A DNA stretch of 64,000 bases from Tipula vernalis (taxonomy: Eukaryota; Arthropoda; Insecta; Diptera; Tipulidae): positions 55,056,333 through 55,120,332 of the forward strand of contig OY282560.1 of assembly GCA_958295665.1 (NCBI GenBank). Reading direction: 5' to 3'. Of the stretch, positions 47,176 through 59,329 are shown piece by piece. The translations under genes and the position numbers were made by a program. The notes under the pieces were generated by a model, which did not search any database, was not told where the DNA came from, and saw only the letters and a list, made by a program, of their open reading frames with translations. How positions within the stretch are numbered: the first letter of the stretch is position 1; every line of letters begins with the position of its first letter.

Positions 47176-48096
47176 CAGGGTGTCCGCCGGGAAGGTATAC
47201 AACTTTGTTTTGCCGCCATTTTGGTAAACGTTAGTTTTGACAGTTCATATTTGGCAGTCATGAAGTAGACACGTGGCAAATTTATTATGGAAAAATATTC
47301 GATAAACCAACGTGTTTTAATCGTTAAAACATTTTATCAAAATCAATCATCGATTACTGTGACGATGAGAAAGTTACGTGAAATTTTTGGGAGAAACAAC
47401 GTGCCAACAAAACGCACTATTTATCGTGTTGTGAATGATTTCGAAGAAAGAGGGTCTGTAAGTGATAGGCCCAAGCATGGGCCACAACGTACTGTAAGAT
47501 CGGCTGAAAACATTACTGCTGCTCAAGAAAGTGTTCAAAACAATCCATCAACCTCAATTCGACGCCGTGCTTAGGAGCTTGGTCTTCAAAGAACAAGTTT
47601 GGCCACAATTTTGCACAAGGATTTGCATTTGTTTCCATTTAAGATTCAGTTGACACAAGAGCTTCTTCCACAAGACCATTTACGCCGCCGTACATATGCC
47701 AATAGGATGTTACAGCTCGCCCATGACAACCCCGATTTTTATGAAAAAATCATAATGAGTGACGAGGCACATTTTCATTTAAATGGATATGTGAATAAAC
47801 AGAATAGTCGGTTCTGGGCAATGGAAAACCCTCAAATTATTCATCAGTCACCTTTACATCCATTAAAAGTGACAGTCTGGTGTGCAATTTGTGAAATGTG
47901 TGAGAATGTAATGAAAAATGTGCTCAAAGGGGCTCGCATTTATGAGGCTAACAGAGGCGGACATTTATCTGATATTGTATTCCATACATAATTGCCGACA
48001 TTAAATAAAACATTTATCAATATAAGATCCATTCTCTTTCATTTAATCAAAAATTATAAACAAACAAAGTAGTATACCTTCCCGGCGGACACCCTG
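47176..48096 (+). mobile_element. Tc1/mariner-type DNA transposon, internally deleted, TA-flanked
   Basis: A 921-bp element bounded by inverted repeats that start CAGGGTGTCCGCCGGG and are identical for 25 bp (47176-47200 and 48072-48096), extending to about 35 bp with one mismatch. Both sides have TA (47174-47175 and 48097-48098), the target duplication of the IS630/Tc1/mariner group. It is inserted in the RNase H region of the BEL/Pao element. Confidence 0.92.
47287..47991 (+). pseudogene. Tc1/mariner-type transposase, stop and central deletion
   Basis: The N-terminal helix-turn-helix (MEKYSINQRVLIVKTFYQ; NNVPTKRTIYRVVNDFEERG) would bind the inverted repeats. A TAG at 47572-47574 interrupts it. 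The catalytic part begins with the first acidic motif MSDEAHFHLNGYVNKQN (47755). After LKVTVWCAI (47884) the frame passes directly to the C-terminal tail CENVMKN, so the segment with the remaining two catalytic acids is missing. This makes the copy a non-autonomous derivative. A poly(A)-like AATAAA follows at 48004. Confidence 0.85.
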
Positions 48097-50003
48097 TATA
48101 ATTGATGTCCCTGTAGAAGTGTATGCTTGGACGAACTCAGCCATCGTATTACATTGGTTATCGGATATCCCTAGACGTTGGAAGACATTTATAGCTAATA
48201 GGACATCGTACATTTTGGATATCATTTCACCGCAAAATTGGCGATATGTACCAAGCAGAGAAAATCCAGCAGATCTAATTACCAGAGGCGTATCACCGGA
48301 TCGATTATATCAAACGAAGCTTTGGTGGAAAGGTCCTATTTGGCTCGAACAATATGAATCAAATTGGCCGCATCAACGAATACCATTGAAACCATTAAAT
48401 TCGACGGTTTTAGAGCAAAAAACCAATGCTCTATTTTGCACAAATCCGCCTCAATCATCTTGGGTCGATAATTTAATAAATGCATGTTCGTCGTATTTAA
48501 AAGTTAAACGTTCATTGGTGTATGTGTTAAGGTTTTGTCGAGTTTCAACAGGAGAAAGAACAATAGTACGCGGACCTATACAAATTAAAGAAGTAACCCA
48601 AGCTGAGATAATTATTTATCGCGCTATTCAAGCTCAGAAATTCAACGAAGAATTACGAAGTTTACGTAAAGGAGAAGAAATAAAATCTAAATCGAAATTG
48701 AAATCATTGGATATTTTCATCGATGACGACGGAGTTCTCAGAGTAGGAGGTCGATTAAAGAACTCGAATCTAAAATATTCATCGCGACATCCAGTTATTT
48801 TACCAAGTAGACATGCATTAAATTATCTAATAATTAAGGAGATACATCATTCATTATTACATGGGGGCGTATCACTTGTGTTGAACACAATTCGCCAAAA
48901 ATTGTGGATGATTGACGCTCGGAACTGTATTAAAAGTTACATTAAACATTGCGTCACTTGTACACGTTATCGTGTGGTTTCTGGATGTCCAAAAATGGGA
49001 GATCTACCGGCTGAAAGGGTAACAGAACATCGGCCATTTCTCAAGAGCGGTCTGGATTATGCTGGACCCGTGTATATTAAGACAAGCAAACTTCGCAAGG
49101 CTCCGTTGTCTAAAGCTTACACTGCTGTGTTTGTGTGTCTAGCAGTGAAAGCGGTTCACTTGGATGTGGTTAGCAGTTTAGTAACTGAATCTTTAATGCA
49201 ACAACAAAGTTCTAATACCATTCTTGATTTTTGTTTGCAGAAGAACATTGAATTTCGTTTTAGTCCACCGAGTGGTCCACATTTTGGAGAGCTGTGGGAG
49301 GCCACGGTCAAATCTGTAAAATTCCATTTACGACGAGTTACAAGGAATTCTAATTTTACGTTCGAGGAGCTAACGACAATGATAACTCAAATTGAAGCGG
49401 TTTTAAATTCTCGGCCGCTGTGCCGATTACATGACAGTTTGGAAGATCTTCAGTTACTATGTAACTCCAGAACATTTTCTAATTGGGGAAGCGATGTTAA
49501 GTGTTCCAGAGCCAAATTACGATCACATAGCGGAAAACAAAACAAATATATGGCAAAACATACAACAAAGGGTGCAAGGCTTTTGGAAAAGCTGGCATAA
49601 AGACTACTTAAGTTCACTAACACAACGAGTAAAATGGGATAAAGAGGGTCCAAAATTTAACATAAATGACGTCGTGCTATTGAAAGAAGACAACTTACCG
49701 CCGGCCAGGTGGTTGATGGGTCGAATCGTGGCCGTTTTCCCAGGCAAAGACGACATCATACGAGTGGTGAAAATTAAAACCAAACAATCAGAATTGATCA
49801 GACCAGTAGTAAAATTAGTTAAGTTACCCATAGAAAATTAATTTAATTGTCGAAATTCATTCAGATTTAAGTAAAATAACAAGTTCACATTAATTGTTAT
49901 TATGTATTCAAGATCTTAAAAGTACGATTAATTAAATTTAAGTTCATTTTGGTTAAGACAATCATTCATAATATATTCATGATTCCCTTAACGCGGGGGA
50001 GTA

Positions 50004-50383
50004 TGTTAAACGAGATTTTGTAGTTCAATGTAAATTACTTGTTGTTTGTTGATTGAATCTGAAACAAAAGAAATTTAATTAATTAATCGTAATTTTGCAA
50101 TTTTAAAAAGACTTATCTGTTAAGATTATCAAGTAAAAAAAAAAATATGTAAACAAATCAAAGGATTAATTGTATATAATTAATCTACCACTAACTGCCA
50201 ATTAAGTCAATAAGTTTGATTTTCGGACTTACATATATAGACTCAAAATAGTAATAATTAGTTACTTACCAAGTTATACAATAAAATAATCCAAACTTAT
50301 TTTATTGCATTTGAAATCCTTTGATTTGCACCGTCACCATATGTAAACGTATAATTTTTAAATATCACCAAAGTGTAAACGAC
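50004..50383 (+). repeat. BEL/Pao 3' LTR
   Basis: It begins TGTTAA just after the polypurine tract and runs to the primer-binding site. It contains ATAAAATAA/AATAAAATAA poly(A)-type signals near 50279-50290. Its first 327 bp are repeated in inverted orientation at 50400-50726. Confidence 0.8.
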
Positions 50384-50399
50384 TGGTGCCGAAACCCGG
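50384..50399 (+). promoter_or_regulatory. Primer-binding site downstream of the LTR
   Basis: TGGTGCCGAAACCCGG has the form of a tRNA-primed minus-strand start in BEL/Pao elements. Its presence directly after an LTR that also follows pol means this LTR is positioned as both 3' and 5' LTR. Confidence 0.7.
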
Positions 50400-50726
50400 T
50401 GCAAATCAAAGGATTTCAAATGCAATAAAATAAGTTTGGATTATTTTATTGTATAACTTGGTAAGTAACTAATTATTACTATTTTGAGTCTATATATGTA
50501 AGTCCGAAAATCAAACTTATTGACTTAATTGGCAGTTAGTGGTAGATTAATTATATACAATTAATCCTTTGATTTGTTTACATATTTTTTTTTTTACTTG
50601 ATAATCTTAACAGATAAGTCTTTTTAAAATTGCAAAATTACGATTAATTAATTAAATTTCTTTTGTTTCAGATTCAATCAACAAACAACAAGTAATTTAC
50701 ATTGAACTACACAATCTCGTTTAACA
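50400..50726 (-). repeat. Inverted partial BEL/Pao LTR
   Basis: Reverse complement of 50004-50330, same length (327 bp), with a single mismatch that I can find (at the position equivalent to 50019). With the LTR it forms a large palindrome around a spacer of 69 bp. Confidence 0.92.
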
Positions 50727-52694
50727 CATATCAGCTAGATTTTTTGGTAAGTATGAAACATTTGTGCAAAAAATGTAATTTGTAGGTTATAGCCTAGGTT
50801 ATAGCCTAGGCGCCTGGTATGAAAATTATACATTATACAAGGTGATATATAAAAAGCCATAACTATGCAAGTGACATCTGAACTTAAACATTATTACTTA
50901 AAGGTGTTACCTACAATATACATTTTGCAGTAATGGTTGTTTGTTTATATTTGATATGTCAAAACCTTTCAAAATAGAGAAAAATATCACCAGCAACACA
51001 AGATTACATAGTTTGTACATATTATAAACTAGGTATTATCGGAACACAATTTTTAAATAATTACAAAGAAATTACAAAATAATTTTTTTAGTAAATATAT
51101 GTGAAAATAACGAAGAAATTGGCGTAGACAGCTGGTTCTAATTATTTAGTATTTATTAGGTTAGCTGGGCTCTGGGCTGCTGTTTTATAAGCTTTTAGGT
51201 TAATTCAAATTAATTATGGTTACGATTTTCAGCAGTAGCCAGAAATTTGATTCAGCAAACTAATAAATGTTATTTCAGAATGCAGTTTTAATTTTTAATA
51301 TATGTACAATAAAACTAGATTAGAAATGTATTGTCATTGTGTTACCATTGGCTATACGTAGGTGTTTGTAACCGTGTCAATTTCCATCATTACTAACTAA
51401 ACCTCTCCAGGCTGTTCGATGAGGCCCGGCCATCTTCAGGATGTCTTCCTTGTAGCTTAGTCGAACACAATGTTCAATCAATGTTGGAGATTGATCCGAG
51501 ATCGATTGATCTGGTGTTACTGTTTGCTACTATTTGGAATTTTGTTTAATTCGCTCTGTTAACAAAAAATGCATTATCAATTAACGAAATATCATCGCGC
51601 GCGGTTGCGATATACGGGTGGTGACAACTTTATATACAACATCCATAATATAAGCCACCAACATAGTTCCCGTTAAATAAACACAAAAAAAAAAAAATGT
51701 TGATCAACAAGAAATTGATTCAAGTTAAAAAAAAATTAAAAAAATTAATTTTTTATCTCGTTTTACATTTATTTCCTAGAAATACAAACCACTAATCACA
51801 CAAATCTATAGAATTCCAACATTTAGTAAAGAATGCATAAAGCAAAAAAAAAAAAAACTACAAATAAACTCCATTACAACAAAAAAAAAACCACCATCGA
51901 TTGTTGTTAATTAAGACATTAAAAAAAAAACTACTATGGATATTCTTGTATTGAATTGAGACATCAAAACTAAAAACTATAAACTATACCTGAATGAAAT
52001 TTTTTTATTTTTTTGTATTAATTCTGGAAAATTACAATGAATCATTAAATACATAAAAACATACTATTAAGATAATATCCAACTTAATAATTTATTTAAA
52101 CAAAAGAATTCATAATTTAAGTATTAGTGGCTGGTAATGCCTCGAAAACTGGATATTAATAGCTATTTCCATTTCCTTAAACAACAAAACAACACAAAAT
52201 GTCTTATTAATTAAATTAGCTTTTACTAATAAATTCACAGTCTCGAAAACATTTATTTTTGTCGTTCTTTTGTATATTGTTTGTTGTATTTAATTTTTTA
52301 TTTTTTCAGTTTTTTTTGTTTTGTTTATGGAATTTATCCAGAGATAAATATCAAAAAATGGTTGTCATAAAACTAGATTTATTTAAATCGATAAATTAAT
52401 ATTCGGAATTTTTTGGTTGGTTTTTGTTTTAAATAACGATATTATGTACATGGATTGATTAGAAAGTCTAATTCAATTAGTAACTGGCTGCCAGGTGGTA
52501 TGAGTTTCATATTTAATGTTAAATCTAAATTCCATAATCCGGAGGTTTTTCAGAAATAGATTCATAAAAAATTAGTATATACAATACAGTGAGCGAAGTT
52601 CGTTTTGACGCATTTACATTTTTAAGAGCTCTAATCAACAGTGAACTTCTACTAAACAGAACCGTGTGGCAAAAGTCAATACAACAAATAAAGA
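50727..52694. other. AT-rich intergenic stretch, no supported gene
   Basis: Only simple features: a duplicated GGTTATAGCCTAG at 50786-50812, A-runs (51690-51900) and a CGCGCGCG spot at 51594. No protein-coding signal is recognised. Confidence 0.5.
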
Positions 52695-55135
52695 AGAATT
52701 ATGCGCCTCAGGAAAATCTTATCTAAGAGTTCAACGAGCCCTAGTTACTTAATTAAACCAGATGGGCTGTGGACAACGTCTAGTAGGGAATCATTGGCGC
52801 TTCTGTTAGATACCCATTTCCCAGGTAGTGTGGATGTGTCGACGGAACTTGGCGGGGAGGGGGAAAGAGTATCGTCGGGGTGCCCGGAGGAAATCGTGTG
52901 CAAAAACCGAGTCTTATGGGCACTAAATGGCTTTAAACCCTATAAATCGGTAGGCCCGGTCGGTATCATCCCAGCCGAACTGCAAAAACACTCGTCAATT
53001 ATTCTCCCATGGCTGGAGGTGATCTTCAGGGGGTGTCTAAAACTGAACTACATTCCTAGGAAATGGACGGAGGTTAGGATGATTTTCATCCCGAAAACGG
53101 GGAAGAATTCACAGGCCTACCCAAAGGACCTAAGACCGATAACTCTATCATCCTTTCTGTTGAAAACATTGGAAAGATTGATCGACTTGTACATACGTGC
53201 AAAAATAAAATCCAGTAATTAAGCGACTTCTCAACATGCGTACTGGAAAGGGAGATCTGTGGACACGGCTCTGCATTCCCTGGGGCGAACAATTGAGAAA
53301 TCAATCCACTCGAAAGAGTACTGTATGGTAGCCTTCCTCGATATAGAGGGCGCCTTTAACAATGTCAGGACGGAGGCAGTTCGGGAAGGACTGTCTTTCT
53401 TAGGTGTGGACCCCCTAGGGAGATTAATAAATCAGATGCTAGAAGGCAGGATTATTAACGCGGATATGGTGGAAACCACCATTAGGAGGCGGCTAGTTAG
53501 ACGAACTCCGCAAGGTGGTGTCCTATCACCTCTTCTCTGGAATATAGTTATCAATGGATTACTTTAAGAACTGGAGAGAGATGGAATAGGAGTTATAGCG
53601 TATGCAGGGCATACAATAGGAGTGATAGCGTATGCCTAGGCACGTTTAAGGAGGTCATGCAACACGCGCTCGTAATCATTACAAAGTGGGCCAGCAAATG
53701 TGGGCTGGGTATTAATCCATCAAAAACAGAGCTGGTACTCTTCACCAAGAAATATGAAATTCCGGTAGTCGCCCCTCCTACCTTAAATGGCACGGCACTG
53801 GCCTTTACTGATAAGGCAATATTTCTGGGCATAATCTTGGACAGTAGGCTAAATTGGATGCCCAATATTTTAGAAAGGCTAAAGAAGTCTACCATGGCTC
53901 TGTACTCATGTAGGAGCGCCGTCGGTAGGAGATGGGGTCTAAAACCAGAGCTGGTACACTGGCTTGTCACCGCTGTAGTCAGACCGATTCTGATGTACGG
54001 GGTGAGTGTGTGGTGGCCAGCACTAGACAAGAAAACTTATAAGAATAAGATAGAGAACGATGGCCACTCGACGATTGGCAGGTCGCTAAAGGCAGATGTG
54101 GAGAATAGTGTCTACACAATACCAATAGTATGCTTTGAAAAAGGTTTCCGGACTCTTCTCCCCTTAAGAAAATCCTGGGGGAACAGGTCAATAGCAGAAA
54201 CTGGTTGTATACAATTTTACACTGACGGCTCCAAGCTAGATGGCAAAGTCGGAGCAGGAGTCTTTTGTGACAAATTAAATGTGAATTTATTCGTTCGTCT
54301 TCCTGATCACTGCAGTGTGTACTAGGCGGAGGTGGTAGCGATTGAGGAAGCGCTGACTTGGTTGAGGCTTAATGTCATATCCACAAGGCATATAACAATA
54401 TATGTGGACAGTCAGGTGGCACTCAAGTCGCTGGAATCAGTTTCTCTGACATCCGAGGTGGCATTGAAGTGCCGCTCATCTCTTAACGAGATGAATGAGC
54501 AGTTCAACATCCAGATAGGCTGGGTCCCCGGTCACTCGGACGTACTGGGGAACTGCAGGGGGACGAACTGGCAAGGCAAGGTACAACTCTCCAATTGAAA
54601 CCGGAAACGGCAAATCTGGGGAGGCCCATAGCGGCGATTTATAGAGCGCTATATAGCCTCGGCACAGAAGAGGTGGACTAACACCATAACATGCAATGTA
54701 GCGCGGCAAGTCTGGCTGAAACTAGACTTGAAGCGCTCCAAGACGCTACTATCCCTACGCAGACCTGACTTAGGTATAGTCGTGGGGGTACTCACAGGGC
54801 ACTGCCTCATTGGGAAGCATGCGAGGAGGCTTGGGTTAATGACAAATGATTTCTGTAGAAGCTACATGGATGAGGAGGAGGAAGAGACTCTGAGCCACTT
54901 CCTCTGCTCATGTCCGGCGCTAGCTTACAGGAGGCACAAATATCTGGGCAAGTATAGTTTAGACGGCCTTATGGATCTCAAGAACTGCAATGTGCGAGAT
55001 ATCTTACGCTACATAAGTAGCTCAAATTGGTTCCAGTGAAGGTAGAAGTGGAATAGGATCCCTCGGTATCACAACAGACCGTCATCGGTATAAGTGTGCG
55101 TTTTGGCAGCCGCTCTATCCTTACCTAACCTATCA
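52695..55135 (+). mobile_element. RNase H-bearing non-LTR retrotransposon, family A copy 2 (5' truncated)
   Basis: It starts within the pre-RT linker (MRLRKILSKSSTSPSYL aligns with copy 1 at about 35985), so the endonuclease is lost by 5' truncation, the usual outcome of incomplete reverse transcription. It ends in a degenerate CCTAA tail (55123-55135). Confidence 0.8.
52701..55039 (+). pseudogene. Family A copy 2 ORF2 fragment (RT-RNase H)
   Basis: RT fingers and palm are mostly open from 52701 (LIKPDGLWTTSS; PITLSSFLLKTLERLI), broken by TAA at 53220-53222. It continues FLDIEGAFNNV (53335) and TPQGGVLSPLLW (53506), the uninterrupted form of the motif that is frameshifted in copies 1 and 3. 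The catalytic box is destroyed: a 30-bp duplication (53586-53635) repeats the residues before it, and both aspartates are lost (YAGH, then YA-stop). RNase H begins FYTDGSKLDGKVGAG (54216), has a stop at 54322-54324, and continues YVDSQVAL. C-terminus at 54840-55039 with CRSYMDEEEEETLSHFLC. Confidence 0.8.
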
Positions 55136-55269
55136 CGTGTAGAAATTGAGTGGTGCCTTCCAACATTCTGGCATTTCCCCAATACTATTGGTGCCACGCC
55201 TTTATTTTCTGTGAAGTCTTCTATTTCTATTGGTGCGATGGCCCTGCAATTAGAGAATGACGTTTAATG
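55136..55269. other. Spacer between family A copy 2 and the gypsy element
   Basis: No recognised feature; it may be gypsy 3' sequence. Confidence 0.35.
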
Positions 55270-58015
55270 TTCTATTTGTGTATTGTGCTCTTGTTTGTTA
55301 TTGCCGTGGGACCATTATTATTTTTTATGATTTCATGCTCCATATATATGGGTGCTGTTTTGTCCCTCGTGTGTAGTCGTAGTTCGTAAACTTTTGTATT
55401 TACTGTTGGACTTGGGATTTGCTCTCTATTTTCGTTGTTTTTGTTTGTTCTTTTCTCTTTTTGTTTTTGCTCTTTATTTGTGGTTTTGGTTGTTCTAAGG
55501 TTATATTCTGATTGGATAGTTTTTGCGAAATTTATTAGATGTGCTCGTTGTATATAGTTCAATGGGTGTTAGTTCGGTTACTGAATGTATTGAATTATTA
55601 TATGACATTATGACTTCCGTCATTTGGTCTTTGGTTTTAATTTTTCTATTTTCATCGAATTTTATCCTGATCAGTTCTGTTAACGTTGAATGTAATCTTT
55701 CAACTATTCCATTACCCGTACTTGATTGTGGTGTTGTTATATGATGCTCAAAATTATATTTTTGTGTGAATTTTTTAAAGTTTTCGGATGTAAATTCTGT
55801 TGCACTGATCTGATGTGAGTGTTTCGGGTATTCCCTCTTGCTAGAAATGTTTTTTAAGAACGTTTAGTATTTTTATTGTTTCCCTTGATGGAAGCTCATA
55901 GGCTGATGCAAATCTGGAAAATCCATCGATTACCGTTAATAATTGCTTCGCTCTGAGAGAGAACGTATCTATGTGGATTCTCTCGTTATGTTTTTTGGGT
56001 GTTATTGTGAGTTGTTGTTGTATTTGCAAAGGATTTCTGTCATACTTTGTTTTATTGCAAATATTACATTTGTTTATGTAGGCGGCTATCATTTCCTTTA
56101 GGTTTTGCGGATTTATATTGTTTTTTTATTTGCGCGTAGTTTTCTGATATTCCTCGATGTGTTTCCGTGATTATCTCCATTTGTTGTATAGGGTTTGTTA
56201 TGTTTTGATGTTGGCTTGTTAATTTTTGTTGGTTTTCTTCCTGCGTTAGAATTGTTGGAGTGATTTCTGTCTGTTGGTCTTCTGTATTTTCTTGTAGTGG
56301 TTTCTCTATTTCTTGTGGTACTTCAATTGTTTCAGGTATAAATTCTTGAGATGGTATTATAACTGTTGATGTTGTTTCATGTATTCTACAAATGTTTAGT
56401 TTTTCTCCTGTTTTCGCTGTCTTTTTCCATCTTGCTATTGCTTGAGCTATTTGGTCATTGCATTTAACTGCCATGTTTCCTTTATGTTTTATCGCCAGAT
56501 TTCCTAATATTGATCTGATGTTTTTGTCATTATATTCCTCCTTTTCGTATATGTATTTTATTTTGTTCTTTGTTTTCTCTATATGTATGTTTGGTCTGTT
56601 CATTTTCTCCTGTTTGCCTACTCTAAATATTACCTGTGGGTTAAATTCATCTAACGGTGTGTTTGTCATAGGTAACATCAGTTCTGTTTCGGTATTGTTG
56701 ATTTCCAATCTAGATAATGCATCGGCATTATTGTTTGCGGTGCCTCTTTTGTATTTTATGTTAAATTCAAATTCTGATAATTTCAGTTTCCAACGGATGA
56801 GTTTGGACAAAGGGTCTTTAATGGTCATCAGCCATTCTAATGGCCTATGATCTGTGAATATTTCGAATGATTTCCAATACAAGTATGGCCTGAAGTGTTT
56901 ACAGGCCTATACTATTGCTAGCATTTCTTTATTTGTGGCATCGTATCTTGTTTCAGTTTCACTTAAAGTTCTGCTAGCATATGCTATTGGGTTGTCCGTA
57001 TCATTTTGTGATACAACTGCTCCGATGGCATAATCAGACGCATCTGTTAGTCTGAATGTTCTTGAGAAGTCTGGGTATTCCACTATCGGTTTTGATGTTA
57101 ACATTGTTTTACACTTATCAAAACATTTTCGGTATTCAATATTTTCTGGTTCTATTGTTACATTCTTTTTTAAATATTTTGACATTGGTTTGGTGATGGC
57201 TGCAAAGTTTTTCACAAATTTTCGAAAATATCCGATGAGACCTAGAAACTGTTTTATTTGTTTTTGAGTTTTCGGGATTTGTATTTTTTGTATTGTACTA
57301 ATTTTCTCCAGGTCGGGTTGAATTCCTTCCCTGTTAACGATGTGTCCTAAAAATTTTATTTGTCCTTGTACAAATTTGCATTTGTCTAACTAAATTCGCA
57401 TATTTGATTTCATCAGAAATTTGAATATTTCTTCTAGGTGTTTCATATGATCTTCCTTCGTGCTGCTGTAGATGATAATGTCGTCCATATAGACTAAGCA
57501 GGTTTTCCTGATATATTTGTTTAATGTCCTTTTCCTGAGTCATCATTCTTTTTGTTAACTATAATGATTGGTGAATTCCATGGGCTTACACTCTCTGGTA
57601 TTATGTCGTTTTCCAATAGTTCTTTAATCTGTCGTTTGATTTCTGGGATTTGAGAGTTTGGATATATGTACTGTTTTTTATGAATTGGTTATGTGGAGTG
57701 TATGGTAGAGTTGATGTGATGTCAAATAATTGTTGATATTTTTGAATCAGCTCCTCCATTTGATTTGACGGTATTCCTCGGGTGAAGTGTATTGACGTGC
57801 TACCTGCTTTGAAATATTTTATTGCAATTTTATAGGCTGGAAATATTAGTTCTCGTGTTTTGAAATTTATTATTATTCCTAATTGTGGCATGATGTTTGT
57901 CCCAATTAGTCCGTCAAATGTATCGTGGAATTTTAATAGATGAAACGTTAATTTTTGGTTTGTTCTGAATTCTTTGAGACCATGCAATGTAATTGTTTGG
58001 TCGATTAATATAGAT
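55270..58015 (-). mobile_element. Ty3/gypsy retrotransposon fragment, minus strand
   Basis: Protease-proximal region, partial RT, RNase H and integrase in order on the minus strand. The motifs resemble the 17.6/297 lineage of insect gypsy elements. Gag and both LTRs are not seen. The RT centre is deleted. Confidence 0.75.
55272..57987 (-). pseudogene. Gypsy pol remnant, minus strand
   Basis: 57987-57601 encodes the protease-to-RT region (FHLLKFHDTFDGLIGTNIMP). RT finger sequence ends near 57550 and jumps to the palm box YMDDIII (about 57490), so the middle of RT is deleted. The connection and RNase H are at 57215-56700 (RLTDASDYAIGAVVSQ; FEIFTDHRPLEWL), with a TAG at about 56906. The integrase zinc part is at 56092-56030 (CNICNKTK), the first core aspartate lies in RIHIDTF (about 55965), and the core glutamate region NGIVERLHSTL is at about 55700, separated by a frame change near 55810. 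Described only; the copy is dead. Confidence 0.75.
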
Positions 58016-58183
58016 CTTCAGTTCTAGTGTGTGATCCAACCTAAAAATAGACGTGTAATTTACTGTAATTTAATAACAATTACAACCATATTAATAATTC
58101 AGTTTGGTTTTATAATTTATAGACATTCATAGTTATAGTGTTAGTGACAGTTAGTGAATCCATAAGTTAGATTTATGTAACTT
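58016..58183. other. Junction and likely 5' UTR of the jockey element
   Basis: AT-rich stretch between the gypsy fragment and the jockey ORF1; the jockey start is probably near 58030-58140. Confidence 0.4.
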
Positions 58184-59104
58184 ATGAACAAAAAACGATC
58201 ATGTGATGATGTAGATAGTGACCTTGATATCAATCATCATTTAAAAAAATATAGACCAGTCATGTCTAGTAATAATACAAGAAACAACGGTACTGGCTAC
58301 CCGCTTTCATATACTGTTCCGATTAACAATACTTACCAAAATTTTCTACAAAACAAAAATGTTAACAATGATCGTAATAAAAATAAAAATCCGAATAAAC
58401 AACAACAACAACAATACAAGTTACCTCCGATTGTCACCAAGTTGAATTCAGCTCAAATTAGAGAGATAATGAATAAACTTAAAGTAAGCAAAATCGACAT
58501 GAAGCTTACGTCTATTTGCCTGAGGGTAACAACTTATGACAAAGCAAACTACACTCAGCTATCCGAGGAGCTAAAAAAGAATAATGCAGAATTTTTCTCA
58601 TTCACACCAGATGAGAATAAAACTTCAAGATTCGTTTTTTTCGGTTTACCATCCATGCCTATTGAGAAGGTGGAAACTTACATTACAGAGGTTGGTCTCT
58701 CACCGTCGCGCATTACAAAAGTTAGGCGTAAGGAGAATATGAATAACGATAGTGCAATGTATTTTGTCTCGTTTCCAAAAACAATGACTCTAAACCAGTT
58801 GAAAAGCCACCATCGATTTATTGGACACATTGCTTGTACTTGGGATATTCCCCATAGAAAACCGGAACGACTCACACAATGCTTGAAGTGCTTCAGGCTC
58901 GGTCACACTTCGGGCAATTGTAATAAGAAGCCTCATTGTGGATATTGTGCCCAGGCTCATATAGATGATAAAGAATGCCCGTTTAAAAGCGTTGAAACAA
59001 AACATGTATGTGCCAACTGCGGAGGAAACCACATTGCCAACTCAATGATTTGTCGAAAACGAAATGAGTTTTTTACGCATTCGGGAACAGATCAACAAAC
59101 GTAA
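58184..59104 (+). CDS. Jockey ORF1 (gag-like nucleic-acid binding protein), open
   Basis: A continuous 306-residue frame. The N-terminal third is polar and Asn/Gln-rich (NKNPNKQQQQQYKLP). Residues about 95-215 form the PRE_C2HC-type gag domain found in jockey elements (SFTPDENKTSRFVFFGLP; GLSPSRITKVRR). Three zinc knuckles follow: CLKCFRLGHTSGNC, CGYCAQAHIDDKEC and CANCGGNHIANSMIC. In the family this protein binds element RNA and helps form particles. It is the only open element gene with full domain content here, although its ORF2 is broken. Confidence 0.82.
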   Translation: MNKKRSCDDVDSDLDINHHLKKYRPVMSSNNTRNNGTGYPLSYTVPINNTYQNFLQNKNVNNDRNKNKNPNKQQQQQYKLPPIVTKLNSAQIREIMNKLKVSKIDMKLTSICLRVTTYDKANYTQLSEELKKNNAEFFSFTPDENKTSRFVFFGLPSMPIEKVETYITEVGLSPSRITKVRRKENMNNDSAMYFVSFPKTMTLNQLKSHHRFIGHIACTWDIPHRKPERLTQCLKCFRLGHTSGNCNKKPHCGYCAQAHIDDKECPFKSVETKHVCANCGGNHIANSMICRKRNEFFTHSGTDQQT

Positions 59105-59329
59105 CCAATCTAGGTCTACGCAATCTTTCAATTGGGCGGCATCAGCATTTCCCAGCTTGTTGAATTCTAAAGATCAGCAATTCAGTCAACCAACTAACAT
59201 AGAAGCCTCAACTTCACAAGTTAATTGGTCAAATTTATTAAAAACAAATACAGCTCCTATAGTGCAACAATCCGAAATTCCAAATAGTGTAGTCTTCTAG
59301 TGAATTATTATTGATATTGGAAAACATCA

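Larger units (their letters stand above)
46443..49841 (+). pseudogene. BEL/Pao pol (RT palm deleted, mariner-type insertion)
   Basis: The aspartic protease is at 46455-46690 with ALLDSGSQCAFV. Near 46695 the sequence jumps to the RT/RNase H linker (SKVYDPFGWLAP, 46750), so the RT core is deleted. RNase H shows HAFCDASEKAYGSVIY and LPRLELCGAYVLAKL up to the insertion at 47175, and resumes at 48100 with AWTNSAIVLHWL. The region before the integrase has YVPSRENPADLITRG. The integrase has a zinc-binding part (HHSLLHGG, CVTCTRYR) and core pieces (SGLDYAGPVYIK; FSPPSGPHFGELWEATVKSV). A frame change at about 49480 leads to the terminal stretch ending at 49841. The long open frames suggest moderate age. 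Confidence 0.8.
45149..50383 (+). mobile_element. BEL/Pao LTR retrotransposon, plus strand, 5' truncated
   Basis: Gag, protease, RT linker, RNase H and integrase in standard BEL/Pao order, a polypurine tract (GCGGGGGAG, 49995-50002 area) and a 3' LTR starting TGTTAA at 50004. There is no 5' LTR because the element begins inside gag at the head-to-head join. A Tc1/mariner-type element interrupts it at 47176-48096. Confidence 0.8.
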
